This document shows, in pieces, positions 8,053 to 15,317 of a DNA stretch of 19,609 bases. Position numbers and translations under genes: made by a program. Position 1 is the stretch's first letter; each line of letters opens with the position of its first letter. Source of the stretch: Flavobacteriales bacterium (GTDB taxonomy: Bacteria; Bacteroidota; Bacteroidia; Flavobacteriales; Crocinitomicaceae); the NCBI GenBank assembly GCA_947375085.1, contig CANCEQ010000037.1:1-19609 (forward strand), written 5' to 3'. Under the pieces are notes generated by a model, which was not told where the DNA came from, ran no database searches, and saw only the letters and a program-made list of their open reading frames with translations.

Positions 8053-8094
8053 AAAAAAAAGAACGAAATTAATCAGTCAACTAAATCAAACCCT

Positions 8095-8102
8095 TATATT
8101 TG
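8095..8102 (+). promoter_or_regulatory. TAnnTTTG -7 promoter box for the polyprenyl synthase-dnaG-mscS unit
   Basis: TATATTTG ends only seven bases before the first ATG (8110), so transcription would begin about four bases ahead of that codon. No -33 TTG is present at the usual spacing. This implies either near-leaderless translation from 8110/8113 or a start at ATG 8131, which has AAAGGAAATT before it. Confidence 0.6.
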
Positions 8103-8109
8103 TACTTGT

Positions 8110-9081
8110 ATGATGACAGTAAAGGAAATTATGGCTCCGATTGATGCGGAAATGAATGAATTCGAGATTCGTTTTCGTCAAAGTATGAAGTCTAAAGTCC
8201 CATTGTTAGATAAAATCACTCATTATATTATTCGTAGAAAAGGGAAGCAAATGCGTCCAATGTTTTTATTTCTTACCGCTAAAATGTTAGGGAATATTAA
8301 CGATAAAACCTATGATGCAGCTTCATTAGTGGAATTATTACATACTGCTTCTTTAGTACATGATGATGTCGTTGATGATGCAAATGAAAGAAGAGGTTTC
8401 TTCTCTTTAAATGCGTTGTGGAAAAATAAAATTGCAGTTTTAGTAGGTGATTTTATGCTTTCAAGAGTGTTGTTGCTTTCAATTGAAAATAATAACATTC
8501 GTTTACTTGAAATTGTAGCAAGAGCTGTTCGTGAGATGAGTGAAGGCGAATTATTACAAATTGAAAAAGCAAGGAAATTAGATATTACTGAAGAAGTATA
8601 TTTCGATATAATTCGTCAAAAAACAGCATCTTTAATAGCAACAGTTTGTGAATCAGCTGCTGTGTCGGTTGATAGAGAAGACGAAGCCGCAAATATGCGC
8701 AAATTCGGAGAATTGGTAGGTTTGGCATTTCAAATAAAAGATGATATTTTCGACTATGGTACTCCTGGAAATATTGGAAAACCAACTGGTCTAGATATAC
8801 GTGAGCGAAAAATGACATTACCATTAATTCATGCTTTAAATGTTTGCGACAAGGAAACCAAAAAAGAGCTAATTAACATAATTAAAAATCGAAATGAAGA
8901 AGCGAAATATGTTAAAAGAGCAGTTGAATTAGTAGTTAAAAATGGGGGTATAGATTATGCTCATAAAAGAATGATTGAATTAACTGAGGAAGCTCTAAAA
9001 TGTCTTTCTTCTATTCCTGAATCACCATCTAAAAAAGCAATTATTGGTTTGGTTGAGTATACAACTCAACGAGAGAAATAA
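8110..9081 (+). CDS. Trans-polyprenyl diphosphate synthase
   Basis: This 323-residue class I prenyltransferase condenses isopentenyl diphosphate onto an allylic diphosphate to make long all-trans chains. In this phylum these usually supply the menaquinone side chain; the exact chain length cannot be read from the sequence with confidence. The first Asp-rich motif is D85-D86-V-V-D89-D90 followed by ANERRG, the second is D211-D212-I-F-D215, and the GKQMRP substrate-binding motif is near residues 43-48. All are intact, so it should be active and cytosolic or peripheral to the membrane. ATG codons at 8110, 8113 and 8131 are all possible; the reading MTVKEIMAPIDAEM fits the N-terminus I expect for relatives, so the longer form is kept. 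A TATATTTG box sits just upstream. The next gene starts 20 bases on and is probably co-transcribed. Confidence 0.92.
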   Translation: MMTVKEIMAPIDAEMNEFEIRFRQSMKSKVPLLDKITHYIIRRKGKQMRPMFLFLTAKMLGNINDKTYDAASLVELLHTASLVHDDVVDDANERRGFFSLNALWKNKIAVLVGDFMLSRVLLLSIENNNIRLLEIVARAVREMSEGELLQIEKARKLDITEEVYFDIIRQKTASLIATVCESAAVSVDREDEAANMRKFGELVGLAFQIKDDIFDYGTPGNIGKPTGLDIRERKMTLPLIHALNVCDKETKKELINIIKNRNEEAKYVKRAVELVVKNGGIDYAHKRMIELTEEALKCLSSIPESPSKKAIIGLVEYTTQREK

Positions 9082-9101
9082 CGATTATTTATTTTATTGA
9101 T

Positions 9102-9524
9102 ATGAAATACACGATAGTATTAAGTTTGATGATATTAGCTTTTTCTTGTACAACAGAGAAAAAAGAAACTTCTAAAAAAGAACCTGTTATAGAAAATTTA
9201 ATCGAATACAAGGATGGTATTTATACAGAATATTATCCTGGTAGAAAAAAGGTTAAAATGAGAGGAGCTCAAGACAAGAATAAAGTGCGTGACGGAAAAT
9301 GGGTTTTACTTTCTCCATCAGGTAAAGAAATGTCGATTACTTTTTTTGAAAAAGGATTAAGAGAAGGTCATACGATTGTTAAACATCCAAATGGAACAAT
9401 TAATTATGTTGGAGAATACCTTCATAATGAACAAATTGGTATTTGGAAATTTTATGATGAAAAAGGAAAATTAATCAAAGAAGAAGATTATTCTCAAAAT
9501 CCAGTAAAGATTACGAATTATTAA
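9102..9524 (+). CDS. MORN-variant (YwqK-like) lipoprotein
   Basis: This 140-residue predicted lipoprotein has signal peptide MKYTIVLSLMILAFSC, with lipobox L-A-F-S-C and lipidated Cys16. A short Lys/Glu/Thr linker follows. The rest holds MORN_2-type repeats: DGIYTEYYPGRKKVKMRG, DGKWVLLSPSGKEMSITF, EGHTIVKHPNGTINYVGEY and IGIWKFYDEKGKLIKEEDY, each of the form (G/D)-x-W/Y-x(4-6)-(G)-K. Such repeats are often annotated as YwqK antitoxin-like, but there is no toxin gene beside it, and the lipoprotein signal argues against a toxin-antitoxin role. The function is unknown; it is probably anchored in the envelope. It lies 20 bases after the polyprenyl synthase and 13 bases before dnaG, so it is probably read through with both. 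Confidence 0.82.
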   Translation: MKYTIVLSLMILAFSCTTEKKETSKKEPVIENLIEYKDGIYTEYYPGRKKVKMRGAQDKNKVRDGKWVLLSPSGKEMSITFFEKGLREGHTIVKHPNGTINYVGEYLHNEQIGIWKFYDEKGKLIKEEDYSQNPVKITNY

Positions 9525-9537
9525 AATCGGGATTTAA

Positions 9538-11523
9538 ATGGCTAAAATTCCTCCTCATATTATTGATGAAATAATGCAAACTTCTCGTATTGAGGAGGTG
9601 ATAGGGGAATTTGTAAATTTAAAAAGAGCTGGTTCAAATTTAAAAGGATTAAGTCCTTTTACGGATGAAAAATCTCCCTCTTTTGTTGTTTCACCTGCGA
9701 AACAAATTTTTAAATGCTTTTCAACAGGTAAAGGAGGTTCCGTTGTAACTTTTTTAATGGAAAAAGAACATTTTTCTTATCCTGAAGCGCTTAAATGGTT
9801 AGCCGATAAATATTCCATTCAACTTCCAGAAGAAGCGCCTGCTACAGCTGCTGAAATTGCTGCAATTACTGAAAGAGAAAGTCTTCACATCATCAATGAA
9901 TTTGCGAAAGAATATTTCATGAATTCTATGCATGAATCGGAGGAAGGTAAGGCCATAGGCTTATCCTATTTCGAGGAGAGGGGCTTTCGAATGGATATTG
10001 TTAATAAATTCCAGTTGGGGTATTGTTTAAATAAAGGTGATGATTTCACAAAGGCTGCTTTAGCTAAAGGATATAAATTAGAGTATTTAGAAAAAGTCGG
10101 ATTAGTAAAATCAAAAGATGATCGTCATTTTGATTTTTTTCGAGGAAGAGTAATGTTTCCAATTCATAGTGTATCTGGTCGAACATTAGGTTTTGGAGGT
10201 AGAACATTAATTACTGATAAAAAAATTGCGAAATACTTTAATTCACCTGAAAGTATTATTTACAATAAAAGTGAAATTCTTTATGGATTACATTTTGCAA
10301 AAGGAGATATTGTAAAATACGACAACTGTTTTTTATGTGAGGGCTATACTGATGTAATTAGTATGCATCAGGCTGGAATTCAAAATGTTGTTTCTTCTTC
10401 AGGAACTTCCTTAACGAAGGAACAAATAAAGTTAATTCGAAGATATACTCAAACAATTACCATTTTATACGACGGTGACGCTCCAGGTATCAAAGCTTCT
10501 TTTAGAGGGATTGATTTGATTCTAGAAGAAGGATTAAATGTAAAAGTGGTTCTTTTTCCAGAGGGCGAGGATCCAGATTCATATTCTAAAAGTGTAAGTT
10601 CTTCTGAATTGGATAGTTACATTAAAGAGCATACGCAAGATTTTATCTCATTTAAAACTGATATTTTATTAAAAGATAGTCAAAACGATCCAATTAAAAA
10701 GGCTGAATTGATTCGTGATATGATTCACTCAGTAGCTCTGATTCCTGATCAAATAACACGATCTGTTTATTCGAAAGAAGTGGCTACTCGATTTGACATG
10801 AGTGAGCAAATTGTGACGAATGAATTGAACAAACTTCGTAAAGGAGTTGTTTCTAAACAGATTGCAGAGCCTGAAATTAAAGATTTGCCAATTGATTTAG
10901 AGCCAGTTGATCATAATGCTCAAAGTCAAAAAAGGGTAGTTTTAACTGATGATCATAATGAAAGGGATTTAATTCGAAAAATGATTAAATATGGTCCCTT
11001 TGCAATGGAAACGGATCATATTGACAAAGATGGAGTAAAACAAAAGTTGGAAGTTTCTGTTATAGAGTTAGTTTGTCATGAATTAGAAAAAGATGAATTA
11101 ACTTTTAGTAATCCACTATACAATAAAATACATCAAATTTTAGTGACCGGTTTGGCAGAAAGCATTTTGTACAAATCGAGTTATTTTCTTAGACATGAAG
11201 ATCAAGAGATTGTGAAATTTGTTAGTGAAATTGAATCGGAAGAGCACGAGATTAGTCCTCATTGGTTAGGAAAATATAAAATCGAGACAAATACCGAATT
11301 AGATAAATTACCTCAAGCAATTTTAGGTTCAATTTATTCTTTTAAATTAGCAAAAGTTCGTCAAAGAATTCAAGAAATTATGCGTGAACTTGAAAAATAT
11401 GATAATAATCCAGCGAATCAAGAGACGGATGAACAAAATTTAATTGATTTATTGTCAGAACAAATGGCTTTGTCAAAAGTTGATCGAATGCTTTCTGAAA
11501 AATTAGGAATAATAATACGATAA
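9538..11523 (+). CDS. dnaG: DNA primase DnaG with degenerate zinc-binding ligands
   Basis: This 661-residue primase makes RNA primers for lagging-strand synthesis at the replication fork and partners with DnaB helicase. The N-terminal CHC2-type domain covers residues 1-~100 (NLKGLSPFTDEKSPSF, then KQIFKCFSTGKGG). The canonical ligands C-x2-H...C-x2-C are here S39-x2-T42...C60-x2-T63, so three of four are replaced. The catalytic core follows (YFEERGF, FPIHSVSGRTLGFGGR). The TOPRIM fold has E268 in EGYTD and D312/D314 in YDGDAPGIKAS, then FPEGEDPDSY; these metal-binding acidic residues are intact. The C-terminal ~200 residues should be the DnaB-interaction domain but are only weakly recognisable. 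It is preceded by the lipoprotein gene, and an MscS gene begins one base after the stop. Identity is secure; only the zinc site is unusual. Confidence 0.96.
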   Translation: MAKIPPHIIDEIMQTSRIEEVIGEFVNLKRAGSNLKGLSPFTDEKSPSFVVSPAKQIFKCFSTGKGGSVVTFLMEKEHFSYPEALKWLADKYSIQLPEEAPATAAEIAAITERESLHIINEFAKEYFMNSMHESEEGKAIGLSYFEERGFRMDIVNKFQLGYCLNKGDDFTKAALAKGYKLEYLEKVGLVKSKDDRHFDFFRGRVMFPIHSVSGRTLGFGGRTLITDKKIAKYFNSPESIIYNKSEILYGLHFAKGDIVKYDNCFLCEGYTDVISMHQAGIQNVVSSSGTSLTKEQIKLIRRYTQTITILYDGDAPGIKASFRGIDLILEEGLNVKVVLFPEGEDPDSYSKSVSSSELDSYIKEHTQDFISFKTDILLKDSQNDPIKKAELIRDMIHSVALIPDQITRSVYSKEVATRFDMSEQIVTNELNKLRKGVVSKQIAEPEIKDLPIDLEPVDHNAQSQKRVVLTDDHNERDLIRKMIKYGPFAMETDHIDKDGVKQKLEVSVIELVCHELEKDELTFSNPLYNKIHQILVTGLAESILYKSSYFLRHEDQEIVKFVSEIESEEHEISPHWLGKYKIETNTELDKLPQAILGSIYSFKLAKVRQRIQEIMRELEKYDNNPANQETDEQNLIDLLSEQMALSKVDRMLSEKLGIIIR

Positions 11524-11524
11524 T

Positions 11525-12631
11525 ATGTTTAGTGCTACTTTATTTCAATTAGGACCATATAAAGTTTGCTTGTGGAATTTATTTTTCCTTGCATTGATTA
11601 TTATTGGTGCATCATTGTTGAGAAGGTTCATTCATCGTTTATTGAAACGTCTGTTAAGTCAGGCGAATATACGAATGGAAGGTCAAAAAATTACTTGGCT
11701 TCGTTTGTTAAGTCAAGGTGTTTATGCATTAGCTACTTATATTGCTGTTTGGAGTTTTAATATTAACAATGAGCATGTTACGTTTGGTGATTTTTTGAAT
11801 TATAATTTCATTGAATCGAAAAAATTTACATTTAGTTTTTATCATATTTTGGTCATTATCGCAATTTATTTTGCGTCAAGAATGTTGGTTAATGTCACTA
11901 AATTATATATTTCAAGAAAGTTTAAAGAGAATAATGAGTTAAATCAGGGGTCTGAATATGTATACCACCAATTAGCGAAATACGTAATTTATCTATTCGC
12001 TTTTTTTATCTGTTTAAAAGCTTTAGAGATTGAAATAGCCATTTTGCTTACTGGTTCTGCAGCTTTACTTGTTGGAGTTGGTTTGGGATTACAAGACGTG
12101 TTCAAAGATATGTTCTCCGGTATCATTTTACTGTTTGAAGGAAATGTAAAAGTAGGAGATATCGTAGAAATGAGTAACTCAGGTAGAACAGAGCCTATCG
12201 TTGCTAAGATATTGAAAATCAGTGTTAGAACAACTCAAATTGAAACAAGAGATGGAAATGTTTTAATTATTCCAAATAATAAATTAACACAAGAACACGT
12301 TGAAAATTGGTCACATGGTTCTGAATTGTCTCGTTTTAAAATAAAAATTCACGTGGCTTATGGTTCAAATACAGAATTGGTTACTAGATTATTGAAGCAA
12401 GCAGCATTGAGTCATCCAAAAGTAAAAAAATCACATCCTGTAATTGTAAGATTAGAAAATTTTGGAGAAAATGGATTGGAAATGGATTTACTTTTCTGGG
12501 CAGATCAAAGTTGGGAAATACATAATTTTCAATCCGATATTCGATTAGAAATAGATAGATTATTTAGAGAATATAAAATTTCAGTTCCTTTCCCTCAAAG
12601 AGAAGTAAGGTTGATTCAGTCTGAAAAATAA
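11525..12631 (+). CDS. MscS-family mechanosensitive ion channel
   Basis: This 368-residue inner-membrane protein of the small-conductance mechanosensitive channel family would release solutes under hypo-osmotic stress. Hydrophobic segments lie near residues 13-33, 65-80, 105-125 and 150-168. The pore helix is at ~172-205 (LLTGSAALLVGVGLGLQDVFKDMFSGIILLFEG), with the small-residue packing and the L-Q-D...(D/N)-x-x-(S/A)-G-I-x-(I/L) signature of the family. The beta domain follows (KVGDIVEM, VRTTQIETRDGNVLIIPNNKL, NWSH) and then the alpha/beta cytoplasmic domain ending in PFPQREVRL. It has more transmembrane segments than E. coli MscS. Its ATG comes one base after the dnaG stop, so expression is probably translationally linked to dnaG. 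No terminator-like hairpin is obvious in the short gap before the convergent gene. Confidence 0.94.
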   Translation: MFSATLFQLGPYKVCLWNLFFLALIIIGASLLRRFIHRLLKRLLSQANIRMEGQKITWLRLLSQGVYALATYIAVWSFNINNEHVTFGDFLNYNFIESKKFTFSFYHILVIIAIYFASRMLVNVTKLYISRKFKENNELNQGSEYVYHQLAKYVIYLFAFFICLKALEIEIAILLTGSAALLVGVGLGLQDVFKDMFSGIILLFEGNVKVGDIVEMSNSGRTEPIVAKILKISVRTTQIETRDGNVLIIPNNKLTQEHVENWSHGSELSRFKIKIHVAYGSNTELVTRLLKQAALSHPKVKKSHPVIVRLENFGENGLEMDLLFWADQSWEIHNFQSDIRLEIDRLFREYKISVPFPQREVRLIQSEK

Positions 12632-12656
12632 ATCAATTAGGTGGTTAGTTGCTAAA

Positions 12657-13049
12657 TTATTTATTTAAGATGTTTTTGATATCTGGTTTGAAATATAACT
12701 CAGATTTCATAATCTTTCCATCTTCTCTATAAATTGCCTTTCCATTTTCATCTAATTTACTCATATTAGAACGTTGAATTTCTTCAAAAACTTCAATGAT
12801 TTTGTCCTGTAATCCATGTTTTAGAATGGTTCCACATAGAATATACAATTGATCTCCTAAGGCATCAGCAACTTCTACTAAATCTCCTTTTTTTGCGGCT
12901 TCTAAATATTCGTTATTTTCTTCCTCCATTAAACGGTGACGAAGTTCAATATCATTGATTGATAGTTCAGTTGTTGGGCTATAATTGTTGCTTATTCCAA
13001 ATGCATCATGGAAACTTTCAACCGCTTTGATTGTATCTTGAATTTTCAT
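12657..13049 (-). CDS. MazG-like/all-alpha nucleoside triphosphate pyrophosphohydrolase family protein
   Basis: This 130-residue all-helical protein belongs to the phosphoribosyl-ATP pyrophosphohydrolase-like/MazG-like superfamily, whose members split nucleoside triphosphates or related substrates into monophosphate and pyrophosphate. The Mg-binding pattern is visible: E43-E44 and E47 in RLMEEENNEYLEA, then E59-x2-D62 in LVEVADALGDQLYI. The C-terminal part (SNMSKLDENGKAIYREDGKIMKS) matches the stand-alone branch in which a lid-like segment follows the four-helix core. Which nucleotide it uses is unknown; house-cleaning of damaged nucleotides is a family-based guess. It is transcribed away from the E1 gene, with its own TATATTTG box 26 bases before the ATG. 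It ends 25 bases from the convergent mscS stop. Confidence 0.88.
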   Translation of the reverse strand: MKIQDTIKAVESFHDAFGISNNYSPTTELSINDIELRHRLMEEENNEYLEAAKKGDLVEVADALGDQLYILCGTILKHGLQDKIIEVFEEIQRSNMSKLDENGKAIYREDGKIMKSELYFKPDIKNILNK

Positions 13050-13074
13050 AATTTAATTTCTTTCGTTTTTTTTA

Positions 13075-13082
13075 CAAATATA
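13075..13082 (-). promoter_or_regulatory. TAnnTTTG -7 promoter box for the pyrophosphohydrolase
   Basis: Read on the minus strand this is TATATTTG, ending about 25 bases before the ATG at 13049, which gives a leader of about 20 bases. It lies back to back with the plus-strand box at 13117. Confidence 0.6.
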
Positions 13083-13116
13083 CAAACCAAATAATTCAGA
13101 TTCGTACCGATTTCAC

Positions 13117-13124
13117 TATATTTG
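13117..13124 (+). promoter_or_regulatory. TAnnTTTG -7 promoter box for the fused E1 gene
   Basis: TATATTTG ends 25 bases before the ATG at 13150. The two boxes in this 100-base divergent region are separated by 34 bases, so regulators bound between them could affect both genes. No clear -33 TTG is present. Confidence 0.62.
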
Positions 13125-13149
13125 ATGAATATTAATTCTACTCTTAAAG

Positions 13150-15243
13150 ATGGAAGAAACTAACGTACAGGCTACACAAAACTCTATTAAAACTTCAAAA
13201 GAAAATTTAATTGAAGCATTTAAATTAATGTGTACAGCTAAAACATTGGCTGAAAAATACGAAGCAAATAAAGAGATTACTTCAAAATATGTTCATGCAA
13301 CTTCAAGAGGGCATGAGGCGATTCAGATTGCTTTAGGTATGCAATTAAAAGCGCAAGACTGGGTATCACCTTATTACAGAGATGATAGTATTTTATTGAG
13401 TATTGGAATGTCTCCATATGAATTAATGCTTCAAGTTTTTGCAAAGAAAGATGATCCATTTTCTGGAGGTAGAACGTATTATTCTCATCCGTCTTTAAAT
13501 AGAGATAATTTTCCAAAAATAATTCATCAATCCTCTGCAACTGGAATGCAAGCTATACCTACTACAGGTATTGCAATGGGGATTCAATACAAAGAAAAAA
13601 CAGGATTAGCTATTGATTATAATGGTGAAAATCCGATTGTTGTTTGCTCATTAGGCGATGCTTCTTGTACTGAGGGAGAAGTGTCAGAAGCATTACAAAT
13701 GGCAGCGCTTAAACAATTTCCAATTGTTTATTTAGTTCAAGATAATGGTTGGGATATTTCTGCAATTGCTTCCGAAACAAGAGCGCAAGACATGTCTTTT
13801 TATGCAAAAGGTTTTAATGGGATTGACGTTAGAACAATTGATGGGTCAGATTTTGATTTATCTTACCAAACTGTTCAAGAAGTATTTGAAATCGTAAGAA
13901 AAGAAAGAAGACCATTTATTATTCATGCTAAAGTTCCTCTATTAGGACATCATACTTCTGGTGTTAGAAAAGAATGGTATAGAGATGATTTAGATGTTGC
14001 GATTTTAGATGATCCATATCCAAAATTAAAAAATGTATTAGTAAATTCAGGAGTTCAAATTTCTGAAATTGAAGCGATTGAAAAGTCTGTTTTTGAAACA
14101 ATTGAAAACGAATATACGTTAGCTTTAAATGCTGAAGATCCATCTCCTGAATCTGTTTTAGATCATATTTTTGCACCAACTCCCGTTATAGAAGAAAAAG
14201 GTCAAAGAGAACCAGAAGGAAAGAAAAAAACAGTAATGGTTGACAGTGCTTTGTTTGCTGTAAGGGAGTTATTAGGAAAGCATCCAGAAGCCCTTTTATA
14301 TGGCCAAGATGTAGGAGCTCGTATTGGAGGTGTTTTTAGAGAGGCTGCAACTTTAGCTCAAACTTTTGGAAATGACCGTGTATTTAATACTGCTATTCAA
14401 GAAGCATTTATTATTGGAAGTACTGTTGGAATGTCAGCTGTTGGTTTAAAACCGATTGTTGAGGTTCAATTCGCTGATTATATATGGCCTGGATTAAATC
14501 AGTTATTTACAGAAGTTAGTAGATCATATTATCTCTCAAACGGCAAATGGCCAGTTAGTTGTGTAATCAGAGTTCCAATTGGAGCTTATGGATCAGGTGG
14601 ACCTTATCATTCATCAAGTGTTGAGTCTATTTTAACCAACATCAGAGGAATTAAAATAGCATATCCTTCTACAGGAGCTGATTTAAAAGGATTGATGAAA
14701 GCAGCTTATTATGATCCAAATCCTGTAGTTATGTTAGAGCATAAGGGATTATATTGGTCTAAAATACCTGGAACTGAAGGGGCAATGTCAATAGAACCAG
14801 ATGATGATTATATTATTCCATTTGGAAAAGGAAGAGTCGTTCAAGAAGCCAATTTATCTTCGATTGAAAAAGGTGAATCATGTGTAGTGATTACTTATGG
14901 TAGAGGTGTTTATTGGACGCTTGAAGCATCAAAAGAATTTGAAGGTCGAGTTGAAATAATTGATTTAAGAACTTTAAATCCATTGGATTTTGATTTGATT
15001 AATGCTGTGTCAAAAAAACACGGTAAAGTTATGTTAGTAACTGAAGAGTCTGAAGAGGCATCGTTTACCTTAGGATTAGCAGGTAGAATCCAACGTGATA
15101 ATTTTAGATATTTAGATGCTCCAGTTTCTATTGTTGGTTCACTTGATACACCCGCAATTCCGTTAAATTCAATTTTAGAATCTGCATTATTGACAAATAA
15201 GAATAAAGTAGGAATTGCATTGAAAAATATTTTAGAATATTAA
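13150..15243 (+). CDS. Fused alpha/beta E1 component of a branched-chain-type 2-oxoacid dehydrogenase complex
   Basis: This 697-residue protein is both E1 subunits in one chain. It carries out thiamine diphosphate (TPP)-dependent decarboxylation of a 2-oxoacid and acyl transfer to the lipoyl group of E2, in the cytoplasm. The alpha half (~20-335) has the R-G-H-E-A-x-Q segment, SPYYRD, and the TPP motif G169-D170-A171...N199 (QDNGWDIS). Here the usual third Gly of GDG is Ala. It also has the phosphorylation-loop-like GHHTSG with H267-H268, as in branched-chain E1. The beta half (~361-697) has GQDVG, AIQEAFIIGSTVGMSAVG with E418 as the likely TPP-activating Glu, VEVQFADYIWPG and GAYGSGGPYHS, and ends in a transketolase C-terminal fold (VITYGRGVYWTLEAS, EIIDLRTLNPLD). 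E2 and E3 genes are not in the window. Substrate choice between branched-chain and pyruvate is inferred, not proven. Confidence 0.92.
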   Translation: MEETNVQATQNSIKTSKENLIEAFKLMCTAKTLAEKYEANKEITSKYVHATSRGHEAIQIALGMQLKAQDWVSPYYRDDSILLSIGMSPYELMLQVFAKKDDPFSGGRTYYSHPSLNRDNFPKIIHQSSATGMQAIPTTGIAMGIQYKEKTGLAIDYNGENPIVVCSLGDASCTEGEVSEALQMAALKQFPIVYLVQDNGWDISAIASETRAQDMSFYAKGFNGIDVRTIDGSDFDLSYQTVQEVFEIVRKERRPFIIHAKVPLLGHHTSGVRKEWYRDDLDVAILDDPYPKLKNVLVNSGVQISEIEAIEKSVFETIENEYTLALNAEDPSPESVLDHIFAPTPVIEEKGQREPEGKKKTVMVDSALFAVRELLGKHPEALLYGQDVGARIGGVFREAATLAQTFGNDRVFNTAIQEAFIIGSTVGMSAVGLKPIVEVQFADYIWPGLNQLFTEVSRSYYLSNGKWPVSCVIRVPIGAYGSGGPYHSSSVESILTNIRGIKIAYPSTGADLKGLMKAAYYDPNPVVMLEHKGLYWSKIPGTEGAMSIEPDDDYIIPFGKGRVVQEANLSSIEKGESCVVITYGRGVYWTLEASKEFEGRVEIIDLRTLNPLDFDLINAVSKKHGKVMLVTEESEEASFTLGLAGRIQRDNFRYLDAPVSIVGSLDTPAIPLNSILESALLTNKNKVGIALKNILEY

Positions 15244-15298
15244 TAATTTAAGTATTTTATTAGTCTAGGTAATTCTATAAATTATATACTTTTTTGTT

Positions 15299-15306
15299 TA
15301 TATTTG
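15299..15306 (+). promoter_or_regulatory. TAnnTTTG -7 promoter box for the OmpA-like gene
   Basis: TATATTTG overlaps the extended frame that begins with TTG at 15294, so that upstream start cannot be used from this promoter. The box ends 11 bases before ATG 15318, leaving a leader of roughly seven bases. Confidence 0.62.
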
Positions 15307-15317
15307 TTAGAACTACT

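Larger units (their letters stand above)
7786..8109 (+). other. 324-base gene-free region rich in short repeats
   Basis: No credible coding frame lies between rlmN and the polyprenyl synthase. Left part: two 20-base copies of AATAGGTCAAAGGTATTAGG (7788-7807) and a 17/20 match (7827-7846). Right part: two 71-base direct repeats (7897-7967, 7982-8052). The left units resemble the reverse complement of the right units: AGGTCAAAGG compared with AGGTCAGAGG. The promoter box of the next gene is at 8095. No tRNA, riboswitch or strong terminator was seen. Confidence 0.7.

Noticed and set aside
9102..9524. Toxin-antitoxin module suggested by the YwqK-like repeats
   Set aside because: No toxin gene is adjacent, and the protein carries a lipoprotein signal.
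8110..12631. A new multigene system combining isoprenoid, lipoprotein, primase and channel genes
   Set aside because: Each gene except the lipoprotein is a well-known housekeeping family; proximity alone does not show joint function.
12632..12656. Terminator between mscS and the convergent pyrophosphohydrolase
   Set aside because: The gap is short and contains no stable hairpin or T-tract.
13277..14179. Minus-strand open frames within the E1 gene
   Set aside because: They are shadows of a strongly conserved plus-strand enzyme, with low-complexity Leu/Gln/His composition typical of antisense reading of AT-rich genes.
15294..15317. TTG start for the OmpA-like protein
   Set aside because: It overlaps the TATATTTG box and adds residues ahead of a clean signal peptide that begins at 15318.
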